Positions 17,014 through 26,535 are shown, numbered from the stretch's first letter. The stretch: DNA of 64,000 nucleotides from Moorella glycerini (GCF_009735625.1 NZ_CP046244.1:2170001-2234000), one strand, 5' to 3'. Notes: generated by a model not told the origin, from the letters alone. Numbers and translations: made by a program.

Positions 17014-18261
17014 TTAATGGCACGGGTTATTTCTCAAGCCCCGCCACAGGAGATAAAGGGCGCTCTGGGAAGACTGCCACTTGATGCTTTCCCGGTCGCC
17101 TATAAAAAGTTCACGCCGCACTTCAACCTTCCCCTGGATGTCCAGCCCCACATAGACCAGCCCCACCGGCTTGGCCGGGGTGCCGCCGCCGGGGCCGGCA
17201 ATGCCCGTAATGCCAACGCCGATACCGGCGGCAAAAGCCCGGCGCACGCCCTGGGCCATGGCGGCGGCCACCTCCGGGCTGACGGCGCCGTGGGCGGCCA
17301 GGGTTTCCTCCTCTACCCCAAGGAATTTTATTTTAGCTTCGTTGCTATAAGCAACCATGCCGCCCAGGAAGTAATCGGAACTGCCGGGGATATTGGTCAC
17401 CCGGTGCGCCAGCAGGCCGCCGGTACAGGATTCAGCTATGGCCAGGGTCAGGCGTCGCCCGGCCAGGATGGCACCGACGACCCCTTCCAGGGTATCAGCG
17501 TCGCTGCCAAAGATATGCTCACCCAGGCGTTCCCGGATGGCTGCCTCCAGGGGCCTGATTAATTCCCGTGCCTGTTCCGGGCTGCCGGCCCGGGCCGTCA
17601 GGCGTAAGGTTACCTCGCCGGGCGCGGCCAGGGGCGCTAGGGTGGGGTTGTCGCCGTGGAGCAGGTCTTTCAGGGCTTCTTCCACAGCAGATTCCCCCAT
17701 GCCGGCAATTTTCAGCACCCGGGAAAAGATAACCTCCCGCCGGGCACCGTAGGGTTCCAGCAGGGGCAGGAGCCGGTCAACAACCATGGGTTCAAACTCC
17801 CGCGGCGGTCCCGGTAATAATGCATAAATTTTGCCCTCATGTTCCAGGAAAACCCCGGCTGCCGTGCCAAAGGGGTTGTCCAGGGCCCGGGCTCCGGCCG
17901 GGAGCAGGGCCTGCTTCAGGTTGTTGGACGTCATGGGTCGCCGGCGGGCGGCAAAATAGCGGGTGACGTTTTCCCGGGCGGCCGGGTCTTCCACCAGGGG
18001 TAAATTCAGGGCAGCGGCCAGGGCCTCGCGGGATAGGTCGTCTTCCGTAGGTCCCAGGCCGCCGCTGACGATGATCAGGTCGGCCCGCCGGCGGGCGTCG
18101 TCAATAGCTTCCCGGATGCGCTCCAGGTTGTCGCCGACTACCACCTGGCGGTAAAGGCTGATGCCGGCCGCAGCCAGCTCCCGGCTTAAGCAAGCGGCAT
18201 TGGTATTGACGATCTGGCCCAGGAGCATTTCCGTACCGGTAAAAATGGCTTCAGCGAGCAA
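17014..18261 (-). CDS. cinA: CinA: nicotinamide-nucleotide amidase / ADP-ribose-type pyrophosphatase (415 aa)
   Basis: Bifunctional NAD-salvage enzyme. The N-terminal MoCF-like domain shows FTGTEMLLGQIVNTN, IIVSGGLGPTEDD and LLPGPPREFEPM. The C-terminal amidase domain shows AESCTGGLLAHRVT, FLGGMVAYSNEAK, HGAVSPEVAAAM and GITGIAGPGGG, including the catalytic Ser in ESCTGG. The open frame reaches 18279, but the first TTG there lies inside the GGGAGGAGG ribosome site; TTG 18261, 7 bases after that site, is the better start and gives the usual length. Both domains look complete. Confidence 0.92.
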   Translation of the reverse strand: MLAEAIFTGTEMLLGQIVNTNAACLSRELAAAGISLYRQVVVGDNLERIREAIDDARRRADLIIVSGGLGPTEDDLSREALAAALNLPLVEDPAARENVTRYFAARRRPMTSNNLKQALLPAGARALDNPFGTAAGVFLEHEGKIYALLPGPPREFEPMVVDRLLPLLEPYGARREVIFSRVLKIAGMGESAVEEALKDLLHGDNPTLAPLAAPGEVTLRLTARAGSPEQARELIRPLEAAIRERLGEHIFGSDADTLEGVVGAILAGRRLTLAIAESCTGGLLAHRVTNIPGSSDYFLGGMVAYSNEAKIKFLGVEEETLAAHGAVSPEVAAAMAQGVRRAFAAGIGVGITGIAGPGGGTPAKPVGLVYVGLDIQGKVEVRRELFIGDRESIKWQSSQSALYLLWRGLRNNPCH

Positions 18262-18285
18262 GGGAAAACCTCCTCCCAAACTTAA

Positions 18286-18309
18286 AAAGCGCCCTGGTAG
18301 TGGCGCTTT
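18286..18309 (-). terminator. Rho-independent terminator upstream of cinA (minus strand)
   Basis: On the minus strand AAAGCGCC, an 8-base loop, GGCGCTTT and further T residues. It would end transcription of the small membrane protein gene just before cinA. Confidence 0.7.
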
Positions 18310-18314
18310 ATGTT

Positions 18315-18446
18315 TTAATGGGCAGTTTCAGTAGCTGCAGCCGTGGGCCCGTGCTCCCCGGCAGTGCCCAGATTATTGACGGCAGTTACCAGGAACCCCA
18401 GGACCAGCCAGCCGGCCAGAAAAAGCACTACCTGCCACTTTTTCAT
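18315..18446 (-). CDS. Small single-span membrane protein (43 aa)
   Basis: MKKWQVVLFLAGWLVLGFLV then a short Ala/Thr-rich outer tail. One membrane helix spans residues 5-22. A GGTTGGGTGGG ribosome site precedes the ATG by about 6 bases and a terminator follows the stop by 5 bases, so it looks like a self-contained unit. I do not recognise a family. It could be a small stress or membrane-regulatory peptide; it diverges from htrA. Confidence 0.55.
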   Translation of the reverse strand: MKKWQVVLFLAGWLVLGFLVTAVNNLGTAGEHGPTAAATETAH

Positions 18447-18512
18447 ATTTCCCACCCAACCTTTCTGTGCCACGGCTTCCTTGTACAAAAGTATACCAGA
18501 GGCTTTTACCAG

Positions 18513-18541
18513 TTGCAATGGCTAGCATACGTATATATAAT
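18513..18541 (+). promoter_or_regulatory. Sigma-A promoter for htrA
   Basis: TTGCAA (18513-18518), 17-bp spacer, TATAAT (18536-18541), in a strongly AT-rich patch. The predicted RNA has a leader of about 100 nt rich in T and A before the AGGAGG site of htrA. Confidence 0.75.
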
Positions 18542-18650
18542 GCTAATTGATACAACCCAATTTCTTAAGTTTTTCTTAGCCTGTCTTAATCTTTATTTTA
18601 CCTTTTTATTTTATAATCATCCCATGAAAAGATAGCAGGAGGTGTGCAGT

Positions 18651-19814
18651 ATGTGGCAGCGCGCAGGTAAAGCTAAAATTACTGTTTTAGCTGTTTTATT
18701 GATCTTTCTGGCCGGGGTGGCGGCCACGGTAGGTTTTTACCAGATCACCGGAGCGACGGCCGGGACCCAGCAGCCGTCCTACCAGCACGCGGTGGCTGCC
18801 AGCGACGCGGTGTCCGCCAGCATCCCGCCGGGGCTGGGGCCGGAGGCTATTGCCGACATTGTGGATAAAGCCGGCCCGGCAGTGGTCCGCATCGATACAG
18901 TTACTGAGACGCGGGTGGCCAGTCCCTTTAATGACCCCTTTTTCCGGCAGTTCTTTGGCGATCAGTTTAATATCGGTCCCCAGGAACAACGCGCTTTGGG
19001 TTCAGGGTTTATTATCTCCCCGGACGGCTATATCCTGACCAACCAGCACGTCATTGACGGGGCGAAGCAGGTTAAAGTAACCGTTGTCGGTTACGATAAA
19101 CCCTTCAATGCCCAGGTAGTGGGCGCCGATGCCCCCCTGGACCTGGCCGTGCTGAAAATCAATACCGGCAAGCCGTTACCTTATCTAACCCTTGGTGATG
19201 CCAACAAGGTCCGCGTTGGTGAATGGGCCATTGCCATCGGCAATCCTGACGGCCTGGACCACACGGTAACGGTGGGCGTCATCAGCGCCAAAGGGCGGCC
19301 CATCGATGTCCAGGACCGCCATTATGAAAACCTGCTGCAGACGGATGCTTCCATTAATCCCGGCAACAGCGGCGGTCCCCTGTTAAACCTGCAGGGGGAA
19401 GTAATCGGCATCAATACTGCCGTTAACGCCGGTGCCCAGGGGATTGGCTTTGCCATCCCCAGCAGCACGGTGCAGCCGGTCCTGAACGACCTGATGAATA
19501 AAGGCAAAATTGCCCGGCCCTGGCTGGGGGTAGCCTTGGCCTCGGTCACGCCGGATGTGGCCGACATGCTGGGCCTCCAGAGTGCCGGAGGGGCCCTGGT
19601 CGGCCAGGTAGTAGCAGGCAGCCCGGCGGCAAAGGCCGGCCTCCAGAAATATGACGTCATTCTCCAGCTGGATGGCCAGAAGATAAAGAATGCCAATGAC
19701 CTGGTAAATAAAGTCCAGGCCCTGAAGATCGGCCAGCAGGTGCAGCTCCAGGTCTTCCGCCGCGGCCAGCTGCTGGATATCAGCGTGGTCCTGGGCGAGA
19801 AGCCGAGCCAGTAA
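18651..19814 (+). CDS. htrA: HtrA/DegP-type membrane-anchored serine protease with PDZ domain (387 aa)
   Basis: Envelope quality-control protease. N-terminal membrane anchor (about residues 10-30), trypsin-like domain with the triad His in LTNQHVIDG, Asp in APLDLAVLKI and Ser in NPGNSGGPL, then one C-terminal PDZ domain (about 290-380, with GALVGQVVAGSPAAKAGL). ATG 18651 lies 8 bases after AGGAGGT; the frame opens slightly earlier at GTG 18642 inside the ribosome site. It is monocistronic: its own promoter before it and a strong terminator after it. Confidence 0.93.
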   Translation: MWQRAGKAKITVLAVLLIFLAGVAATVGFYQITGATAGTQQPSYQHAVAASDAVSASIPPGLGPEAIADIVDKAGPAVVRIDTVTETRVASPFNDPFFRQFFGDQFNIGPQEQRALGSGFIISPDGYILTNQHVIDGAKQVKVTVVGYDKPFNAQVVGADAPLDLAVLKINTGKPLPYLTLGDANKVRVGEWAIAIGNPDGLDHTVTVGVISAKGRPIDVQDRHYENLLQTDASINPGNSGGPLLNLQGEVIGINTAVNAGAQGIGFAIPSSTVQPVLNDLMNKGKIARPWLGVALASVTPDVADMLGLQSAGGALVGQVVAGSPAAKAGLQKYDVILQLDGQKIKNANDLVNKVQALKIGQQVQLQVFRRGQLLDISVVLGEKPSQ

Positions 19815-19857
19815 AAGCCTTTCCTCTAAAGAATATCCGGTGTGGATCGGAGGGTTT

Positions 19858-19889
19858 AACCCCGGGAAAGATTTCTTCCCGGGGTTTTT
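19858..19889 (+). terminator. Strong rho-independent terminator after htrA
   Basis: AACCCCGGGAA (19858-19868) pairs perfectly with TTCCCGGGGTT (19876-19886) around a 7-base loop, followed by a T-run. The convergent permease gene on the other strand ends about 70 bases away. Confidence 0.88.
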
Positions 19890-19955
19890 CATTTCCCGGC
19901 GGGTGGTGGCTTTCAGCCACGGAAGACATGGCGGCAGGTAGACGCGGAGTGCCGG

Positions 19956-21452
19956 CTATTTTCGCCGCCAGGGCAGGCGCAGGCGCAAAAACAGGGGTGC
20001 CAGGGCCGGACGGGAGATAAAAAACGGCCGTAAAGGGGAAAAAGGGCGCGGCCGGAGCAGGGGGGAAGGTTCTGGCCGGGCCAGGACGCTGTGGTGGCGG
20101 CTGTAAGCAAAATAAACCACCAGCCCCAGGGCCATCCAGATGGCGAAACGGATCCAGGTTAAACGGGGCAGATTGAAGAAGAGGTAAAGGGCAAAGGCCA
20201 TGGTCACCAGGGATGTCCAGGGCATGAAGGGCACTTTGAAGGGCCGTTCCAGGTCGGGCCGGGTACGCCTTAAAATGAGTACACCCAGGGAAACGACGAA
20301 AAAGGCCGACAGGGTGCCGACATTGGCCAGTTCGGCGATTATATTAATAGGTAAAAAGCCGCCGATGAGGGCGATAAAGGCGCCGACAATCATGGTCGTC
20401 ATCGACGGGGTATGGTACCGGGGGTGGACCCGGGCAAAAAAGGAGGGCAAGAGGCCATCGCGGCCCATGGCCATAAAGACCCGGCTCTGGGCAAAGATGG
20501 TTACCAGGAGGACGCTGGTCAAACCGGCCAGGGCGCCGATACCTACAATAAGCGAAGCGCCCCGCACGCCCGCGGCCAGGAGAGCTGTAGTTACCGGGGA
20601 GGGGGTATTGAGCCGGGTGTAGCTCACCAGACCGGTAAGGACTATAGTTACGGCGATATATAATAAAGTAGAGATAGCCAGCGAGCCGATGATCCCCCGG
20701 GGCAGGTCTTTAGTGGGATGGCGCACTTCTTCGGCCGCCGTGGAGACGGCGTCGAAACCGATATAGGCAAAGAAGATAATGGCCGCACCGTGGATGACAC
20801 CGGCGATGCCAAAGGGGAGAAAAGGACGCCAGTTGGCCGGGTTAACCCGGGGAATGCCCAGGGCCAGGAAGGCCAGGATCACCAGGATTTTAACGGCCAC
20901 GATAATCTTGTTGGTCGTGGCGCTGGTAGTAGTGCCGGTTATGGCCAGCAGGGTCATGAGGGCGGTAATGAGGATGGCCGGCAAATTAATGAGGCCGCCG
21001 CTGGCAGGAGAATTAACCAGGGCCGCAGGCAGGGAAATACCCACGGACCTTAGCATGTCAGTGAAATAACCGCTCCAGCCGGCAGCCACCGCCCCCGAGG
21101 CTACCATGTACTCCAGGATCAGGTTCCAGCCGATAATCCAGGCAATAATTTCACCTAAAGAAGCATAGGCATAAGTATAGGCGCTCCCGGCCACGGGGAT
21201 CATGGCGGCCATTTCGGCGTAGACCAGGGCTGCCAGACCGGCGGTAATGCCGGAGAGGATAAAGGAAAAGACCAGGGCCGGGCCGGCATAATTGGCCGCC
21301 GCTACTCCGGTCAGGACAAAAATACCCGAGCCGATTATAGCCCCTACTCCCAGGGCAATTAATTCCGGCGTGCCGATACTACGTTTTAACTTTTCATTAT
21401 CCCGGGCTTCCTGCAGCAGGTCTTTGATGCTTTTAGTCCGCCAGACACTCAC
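19956..21452 (-). CDS. APC-superfamily amino acid permease, cationic/YfnA-like (498 aa)
   Basis: Integral membrane amino-acid transporter with about 12 hydrophobic helices. The family motif LIALGVGAIIGSGIFVLTG forms the first helix (about residue 30), followed by AEMAAMIPVAGSAYTYAY and FFAYIGFDAVSTAAEE. The frame extends to 21596 without a sensible protein; GTG 21452, with AGGGGGTGA upstream, gives the typical N-terminus SVWRTKSIKDLL. The C-terminus carries an unusually basic Pro/Arg-rich tail after the last helix. It is transcribed divergently from the M1-like gene. Substrate is not determined. Confidence 0.88.
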   Translation of the reverse strand: MSVWRTKSIKDLLQEARDNEKLKRSIGTPELIALGVGAIIGSGIFVLTGVAAANYAGPALVFSFILSGITAGLAALVYAEMAAMIPVAGSAYTYAYASLGEIIAWIIGWNLILEYMVASGAVAAGWSGYFTDMLRSVGISLPAALVNSPASGGLINLPAILITALMTLLAITGTTTSATTNKIIVAVKILVILAFLALGIPRVNPANWRPFLPFGIAGVIHGAAIIFFAYIGFDAVSTAAEEVRHPTKDLPRGIIGSLAISTLLYIAVTIVLTGLVSYTRLNTPSPVTTALLAAGVRGASLIVGIGALAGLTSVLLVTIFAQSRVFMAMGRDGLLPSFFARVHPRYHTPSMTTMIVGAFIALIGGFLPINIIAELANVGTLSAFFVVSLGVLILRRTRPDLERPFKVPFMPWTSLVTMAFALYLFFNLPRLTWIRFAIWMALGLVVYFAYSRHHSVLARPEPSPLLRPRPFSPLRPFFISRPALAPLFLRLRLPWRRK

Positions 21453-21564
21453 CCGGCTCACCCCCTGGATGTGCCTAAGTTTATTATGCACCTGGCCTTT
21501 TTCCCTATGCGTGTGGCAGGAGAAAGGGTGATGTTGTCGAAATAAAGGGCAAGGCGGTGGAGCA

Positions 21565-23301
21565 ATGCCCAAAAAAGTCCTCACTGGCGCCCTCATTGGC
21601 CTGCTGGCCCTGGTCCTTTTTTCCGGCCCGGCAGCAGTACCGGGACCAATTCAACCCCTGCCGGAGGTCACTCTTAAAGAGACCACATTTAAACAGGTGG
21701 TCCTGGACCCGCCCCCTCTGGAAGCAGGGGGGCAGATACTGGTATCGGCGGGGGATTTTTTACCCCTGGCCGGTGGCAGTGCTGACTGGTACAAGAACAG
21801 GGGTATTTTACGGGGGAGCAAAGGAGCTACCGTAGCCGCCGGCAACCTGGCAGCCGAGGTCGAGGGAGTACCCCGGCGGCTGGACGCGGCCCCGGTCCTG
21901 GTAGACGATAAGCTTTACATACCCTTAAGCCTGGCCATGGAAGTTCTGGGACTGCCTGCCACCGGCAGGATGGGAGCTGCTCCAGAGCAGGAAAGTACCG
22001 ATACATACCTCCCTCCCCTGAAGGGCCGGGCCGGCCTGCATTTCCGTTACTATCCCGTCTATGACCTCCAGGCCAGGTATGACCCTGTCAGGGGACAGCT
22101 TACGGGAGAACTCCTCCTGGCTTACCAGAACCCTTATCCGGCACCTCTGCGGGAGTTATTCTTTAACCTCCCGGCCAATGCCCTTTATGGTAATGGAGCG
22201 AAATTAACAGTTAGCAGGGTTTATATAAATAACCGGCCTGTTCTTTTCAATTCCCGGGGCAGTTCCCTGGAAGTATTCCTGCCCTTGAGCCTCGCTCCCC
22301 GGGAAACCCTTTCCCTGGCCCTTTCCTTCACTACCCGGGTACCGCCAGGGGCAGTGCGCCTGGGCCGCAGCGGGGACACCTTGATGGCGGCCGGTTGGTA
22401 CCCAATCCTTGCCCCGCGTACCGGCGATACGTGGGCAGGGGTGGCCGGTACATCCTACGGCGACCCATATTTTGCCGCTGCCGCCTATTACCGGGTGCGC
22501 CTGGTTGTGCCCTCCGGTTACCAGGTCCTGGCCAGTGGCCGGGAAACGGGGCGGTTGGAAGAGGGTGGTTGGACCGTCTGGACCTTTAACAGCGAGTACC
22601 CCATCCGGGAATTTGCCTTTACGGCCGCCCCTGACTGGCAGCTTGCCGGCCGCCAGATGGGGCCGGTCCAAATGGTAATAGCCTCCCGGGGTGAGCCGGC
22701 GGCGGCCGCCCTGGAGGTGGCCGGCCAGGCTTTAGACTTTTTCCAGGCAACCTATGGACCCTATCCTTACAGTTACCTGCACCTGGCTTTTGTGCCCCTG
22801 GACAACCTGGCCGGCATGGAATACCCGGGCTTTATTATTTTAAGTAACCGCAAAAGTTATAGCCCTGCTACCGTTGTCCACGAAGTCGCCCACCAGTGGT
22901 GGTACAACCTGGTAGGGAACGATAGCCTTCATGCGGCCTGGATTGATGAAGGCCTGGCCGATTACAGTACTCTCCTTTTTTACCGCCGGCGCGACCCGGC
23001 CCTCTACCAGGCCAAACTGGCCGAGATCGAGCGCCTGGCGGGCCAGACAGCTCAACCTATTAACTTATCCCTTGAGGAATATGGTAATGAGCAGGCCTAC
23101 CGCCTGGCCGTCTATAACCGGGCAGCCAGGTTCTGGCTGGAGCTGGAAGCCGCCGCCGGCACGGCCGGGCTGATGCAAGCCCTGGCATATGTCCAGCGTT
23201 ATTACCGCTATGAAATCGTTCCCCCGCAAGCTATGGTTACTATTCTGACATATTATGGCAGGCTGGCAGCGACCAATTTTACGCCGTATTTACGGAACTA
23301 A
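21565..23301 (+). CDS. Secreted M1-type (gluzincin) metallopeptidase with N-terminal stalk domain (578 aa)
   Basis: Signal peptide (residues 1-25, LTGALIGLLALVLF). A region about 45-135 ending DDKLYIPLSLAMEVLGL resembles the copper-amine-oxidase N-terminal/stalk fold common in Clostridia surface proteins. The M1 domain follows: an N-terminal beta bowl (about 150-380), then GMEYPG in place of the exopeptidase GAMEN motif, zinc motif HEVAHQWW, and the distant zinc ligand Glu exactly 18 residues later (WIDEGLADY). The catalytic Tyr candidate is in VYNRAARFW. Loss of canonical GAMEN makes aminopeptidase specificity uncertain. ATG 21565 is preceded by GGCGGTGGAGC. Confidence 0.82.
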   Translation: MPKKVLTGALIGLLALVLFSGPAAVPGPIQPLPEVTLKETTFKQVVLDPPPLEAGGQILVSAGDFLPLAGGSADWYKNRGILRGSKGATVAAGNLAAEVEGVPRRLDAAPVLVDDKLYIPLSLAMEVLGLPATGRMGAAPEQESTDTYLPPLKGRAGLHFRYYPVYDLQARYDPVRGQLTGELLLAYQNPYPAPLRELFFNLPANALYGNGAKLTVSRVYINNRPVLFNSRGSSLEVFLPLSLAPRETLSLALSFTTRVPPGAVRLGRSGDTLMAAGWYPILAPRTGDTWAGVAGTSYGDPYFAAAAYYRVRLVVPSGYQVLASGRETGRLEEGGWTVWTFNSEYPIREFAFTAAPDWQLAGRQMGPVQMVIASRGEPAAAALEVAGQALDFFQATYGPYPYSYLHLAFVPLDNLAGMEYPGFIILSNRKSYSPATVVHEVAHQWWYNLVGNDSLHAAWIDEGLADYSTLLFYRRRDPALYQAKLAEIERLAGQTAQPINLSLEEYGNEQAYRLAVYNRAARFWLELEAAAGTAGLMQALAYVQRYYRYEIVPPQAMVTILTYYGRLAATNFTPYLRN

Positions 23302-23371
23302 CGGCCCTGAAAAACGTCTAATAATGTAGAAGGGACTTCGTGAGGAAAACGGGCAAGAGGGGCGAACCGGT

Positions 23372-24427
23372 ATGAGCCAGGCAGGTAAATATGTGGTGGG
23401 GCACTGGCCCTGGGTGGCCAGGATTGGCAAGCACCCGCGGGCCGCCTGGCCGGAAGCGTTGCTGCGGCTGGGGTACCTGGTGGCTATAGCTGCCTTAATG
23501 GTAGTTGTTACCACCATTGGTGGTGCTGGCTGGCAGCAGGCTGGAGTTACCGGACCGGCACTGGCCTCGCCGCCTTTTGCCGGACCTGACCAGCTGGCCG
23601 GGGGCAAGCCGGGGTTGTCCATAACCCCGTTTAAACCGGTGCCGCCAGGGGAGCAGGGAGGGGGTTCGCCCGCCCCGGTGGCCGGGGAGCCCCTGCAGGA
23701 GCAGCTTTCCCCGCAGGCAGCACCGGTAAAGGACGCGGCGGGGATAACCCCGTCCCGGCCGCCGTCACCTGCAGGGGACCCCGGCTCGGGGGTCCAGCCC
23801 CTGCGCCAGGTGCCGGGGGCCGGCCACCGGGTGGCCCTGACCTTTGACGACGGCCCCTTTCCCCGGTGGACTGAACGTTATTTAACCGCCCTGGCAGCCA
23901 CCAGAACCCCGGCCACCTTCTTTATGGTCGGGCGGCAGGTCGAAGCCCACCCGGAGCTGGTCAGGGCAGCCCTGGACGGCGGCCATGAAGCAGCCAGCCA
24001 CTCCTGGCGCCATGCCAACCTGGGAAAGGTGACCCAGGCTGAAGCTGAGGCCGATCTCCGGCAGGCGGCTGCCGCCCTGGAGAAAATCAGTGGCCGCCCG
24101 GTAAAATATTTCCGCCCCCCTTACGGCGCCATAGGGCCCAATTTGCTGGCGGCAGCAGCCAGGCTGGGTACCCCCATAGTCACCTGGAGTGTAGATCCTA
24201 AGGACTGGTCCAATCCTGGTCCCAGGGCCATCGTCCAGGGCGTCATGGCTAACGTCCGGGACGGCAGCATCATCCTCCTCCATGAAGGCCACCCCGGTAC
24301 CCTGGTGGCCCTGCCGCTTCTGGTTAAAGAGTTGCGGGATAAAGGCTATGAACTGGTAACCGTCTCAGAACTGATAGCTCAAGGGGAAAAACACGATAAT
24401 AGCGCCCCGGCCGCAAAAACCAAATAA
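23372..24427 (+). CDS. Polysaccharide deacetylase (NodB domain), membrane-anchored (351 aa)
   Basis: Removes N-acetyl groups from cell-wall or exported polysaccharide. A membrane segment at about residues 35-55, a Pro/Gly-rich linker (about 70-145), then NodB: TFDDGPFPRWTERYL (motif 1), ASHSWRHANL (motif 2, metal His), FRPPYGAIG (motif 3), WSVDPKDWSNPG (motif 4) and ILLHEG (motif 5). All catalytic motifs are intact. It probably acts outside the membrane. It lies 70 bp behind the M1-like gene and ends before the riboswitch promoter. Confidence 0.9.
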   Translation: MSQAGKYVVGHWPWVARIGKHPRAAWPEALLRLGYLVAIAALMVVVTTIGGAGWQQAGVTGPALASPPFAGPDQLAGGKPGLSITPFKPVPPGEQGGGSPAPVAGEPLQEQLSPQAAPVKDAAGITPSRPPSPAGDPGSGVQPLRQVPGAGHRVALTFDDGPFPRWTERYLTALAATRTPATFFMVGRQVEAHPELVRAALDGGHEAASHSWRHANLGKVTQAEAEADLRQAAAALEKISGRPVKYFRPPYGAIGPNLLAAAARLGTPIVTWSVDPKDWSNPGPRAIVQGVMANVRDGSIILLHEGHPGTLVALPLLVKELRDKGYELVTVSELIAQGEKHDNSAPAAKTK

Positions 24428-24470
24428 AAAACTGCCAATCTCCTGCCTTCAACTTCTTAAATGGTATATC

Positions 24471-24500
24471 TTGCATAATAGCGACCTCCTGCGGTATAAT
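24471..24500 (+). promoter_or_regulatory. Sigma-A promoter of the riboswitch-controlled chemotaxis transcript
   Basis: TTGCAT (24471-24476), 18-bp spacer, TATAAT (24495-24500). Transcription would start near 24507, about 25 bases before the riboswitch P1 stem. Confidence 0.75.
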
Positions 24501-24526
24501 TAAGGCGAAAATAGCAAAATTTCCCC

Positions 24527-24610
24527 GAAAAGGCAAACCTGCCGAAAGGCAGGGGCGCAAAGCTACAGGGTCTAAAGCCCGGTTGCGGGCCAGGACAGCC
24601 AGTTGCCGCG
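24527..24610 (+). promoter_or_regulatory. Cyclic di-GMP-I (GEMM) riboswitch
   Basis: P1 can form between GGCAA (24532-24536) and TTGCC (24603-24607). P2 is CCTGCC-GAAA-GGCAGG (24538-24553) with the GNRA loop that docks into P3. Then comes GGGCGCAAAGC, and P3 contains the receptor-like TCTAAA and GGAC. Aligned by eye to the V. cholerae Vc2 aptamer, the key ligand contacts are kept: A18 (24530), G20 (24532), A47 in CGCAAAG, and C92 (about 24606). G20 rather than A20 predicts c-di-GMP over cGAMP selectivity. A terminator follows, then an MCP gene, a common target of this class. Confidence 0.93.
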
Positions 24611-24620
24611 GGTGGGACGG

Positions 24621-24644
24621 GGCTACCCAGGGGTAGCCTTTTTT
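24621..24644 (+). terminator. Riboswitch expression-platform terminator
   Basis: GGCTACC (24621-24627), loop CAGG, GGTAGCC (24632-24638), then six T. It lies 14 bases after the aptamer P1 and 42 bases before the MCP start, so ligand binding probably decides termination. Direction (on or off) cannot be read safely. Confidence 0.85.
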
Positions 24645-24685
24645 ATTTATTTATTAAACCAAACCGGAGGAGGGGGTTTCCTTTT

Positions 24686-26476
24686 ATGCGCTTGCACTTA
24701 TTCAAGAAAAAAGGCCGGGCAGGGCAACCGGCAGATCAAGAGCCGGCCAGAGTGCCCCGCCCGGGGAAGGCCCGGGCAGGTTTTTTCAGCCGCTGGCGGC
24801 TGGGGACTAAATTAACAGCCGGCTTTATCCTTATCATCGCCATATTTGTCGCCGTGGTAGTTTATGTCAATTTTGAACTCCAGCAGGTAGACCGGCTTTC
24901 CCTGGAAGTAACCCTTGCCCATGAGCAGAACATGCTCTTTACCGAGATGACCAATGCCGTCTGGGATGCCTACCGCCGGGCCACCGATTACATAATCAAC
25001 GGTTCCCAGACCCATGCCCTGGGCTTTGACGATGCCCTGAAGCGTTTCCATGATGCCCGGACCCGGCTGGAAGAACAAGAGCTCGACAGCCAGGTGGCCG
25101 GGTATCTCGCGGCCATGACCCAGGCTGCCAAGAGTTTTACTGATACCTTCAAGAACAGCATCGTAAACACCAGCCGGGAAGACCGCATGGCGGCCCTGCC
25201 CATTTTGAGCTTCCAGATGGGGGCTTCCCTGGATAATATCAACAATATCGGCAACCACATGGCCAAAGGAATGACCGAGAAGAACGCCCTTGCCGAAACC
25301 CAGTTGACGGCCGCCATCAAGCGGGTCCAGGCAATGCTGGTAACCGGCTTGCTCCTGGCCCTGCTCCTGGGCCTGCTGGTAGCGTGGTTTATCAGCCGGA
25401 TGGTCGGCAGGTCCCTGGGTCAGGTGGCGGCCTACGCTACCCGGATCGCCGGCGGTGATCTCACCACCGAACCCCTTCATGTTATCACCAAAGATGAAGT
25501 TGGCAAGCTGGCCGCCGCGTTCAACACCATGGGAGAAAACCTGCGCCAGGTTATCGGCCAGGTGCGGGATATGACTAACCAGGTAGCCTCGGCCAGCCAG
25601 GACCTGGCCCGCATGTCCCAGGAACTGGGGGATGCCGCCCGCCAGGTGGCCGCCACCACCCAGGAAATGGCCAGAGGCGCCGAAGACCAGGCCCAGCAGG
25701 TCAGCGAGACGGCGGCAGCGACTGACGCCCAGGTGGCCAGGGTGGAAGAAGTCCACCGCAACACCGAGGATATGGCGGCCGCCTCCGACCAGGCTGCGGC
25801 TAAAGCCGCTGAAGGTGCCCGGGCGGTGGCCGAAGCTACCCGCCAGATGGAGGCCATCTCCAAGCGCATGGACAGCCTGGCCCAGGCGGTGGGCGAGCTG
25901 GGAGCCCGTTCCCAGCAGATTGGCCAGATTGTAGGCGTGATCTCCGGCATTGCCGAGCAGACCAATCTCCTGGCCCTGAATGCGGCCATTGAAGCGGCCC
26001 GGGCCGGGGAACAGGGACGCGGCTTTGCCGTCGTGGCCGACGAGGTGCGGAAACTGGCCGAGCAGTCGGCCGAAGCCACCAAGCAGATTGTCGGCCTGGT
26101 GCAGGAGATCCAGCGGGAGACCGAGCGCGTGGTCAACAGCATGGCCGAAGGTTCCCGGGATGTCCGCCAGGGTACGGAAGTGGTTACCCGCACGGGCATG
26201 GCCTTTGCCGCCATTGACCAGTCCATCCAGACCCTGGTCGGCAAGATCAAGAATGTGGCCGGCAAGGCGGAAGAGATGTATGAGGGTTCCCGCCAGGTCA
26301 AAGGCCGGGTCGAAAGTATAGCTGCCGGTATTGAAGAGATGGCTGCCAGCACCCAGCAGGTTTCCGCCTCCACGGAAGAGCAGACGGCAGCAGTAGACCA
26401 GATCAACCAGGCGGCCCAGCAGCTGGCGGCAGCCGCCGGCAACCTCGAAAGGGCTGTGGCCCGTTTCAAGCTATAA
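24686..26476 (+). CDS. Methyl-accepting chemotaxis protein (596 aa)
   Basis: Transmembrane chemoreceptor. Basic N-terminal cytoplasmic stretch, TM1 at about residues 35-60, an all-helical extracellular sensor (about 60-210, four-helix-bundle type), TM2 at about 217-237 (a Leu/Ala-rich run), HAMP domain (about 238-290), then the signalling coiled coil with the CheA/CheW-contact hairpin ([20 protein letters not shown], about 430). GGAGGAGGGGG lies before ATG 24686. Expression is under the c-di-GMP-I riboswitch, linking receptor level to the second messenger. cheW follows after a gap that holds a minus-strand gene. Confidence 0.93.
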   Translation: MRLHLFKKKGRAGQPADQEPARVPRPGKARAGFFSRWRLGTKLTAGFILIIAIFVAVVVYVNFELQQVDRLSLEVTLAHEQNMLFTEMTNAVWDAYRRATDYIINGSQTHALGFDDALKRFHDARTRLEEQELDSQVAGYLAAMTQAAKSFTDTFKNSIVNTSREDRMAALPILSFQMGASLDNINNIGNHMAKGMTEKNALAETQLTAAIKRVQAMLVTGLLLALLLGLLVAWFISRMVGRSLGQVAAYATRIAGGDLTTEPLHVITKDEVGKLAAAFNTMGENLRQVIGQVRDMTNQVASASQDLARMSQELGDAARQVAATTQEMARGAEDQAQQVSETAAATDAQVARVEEVHRNTEDMAAASDQAAAKAAEGARAVAEATRQMEAISKRMDSLAQAVGELGARSQQIGQIVGVISGIAEQTNLLALNAAIEAARAGEQGRGFAVVADEVRKLAEQSAEATKQIVGLVQEIQRETERVVNSMAEGSRDVRQGTEVVTRTGMAFAAIDQSIQTLVGKIKNVAGKAEEMYEGSRQVKGRVESIAAGIEEMAASTQQVSASTEEQTAAVDQINQAAQQLAAAAGNLERAVARFKL

Positions 26477-26535
26477 TAGTTAAGCGGGGCCGTTCCAACC
26501 TGCCGGTTTACCAACTTCCACTTCTAACTTCCAAT

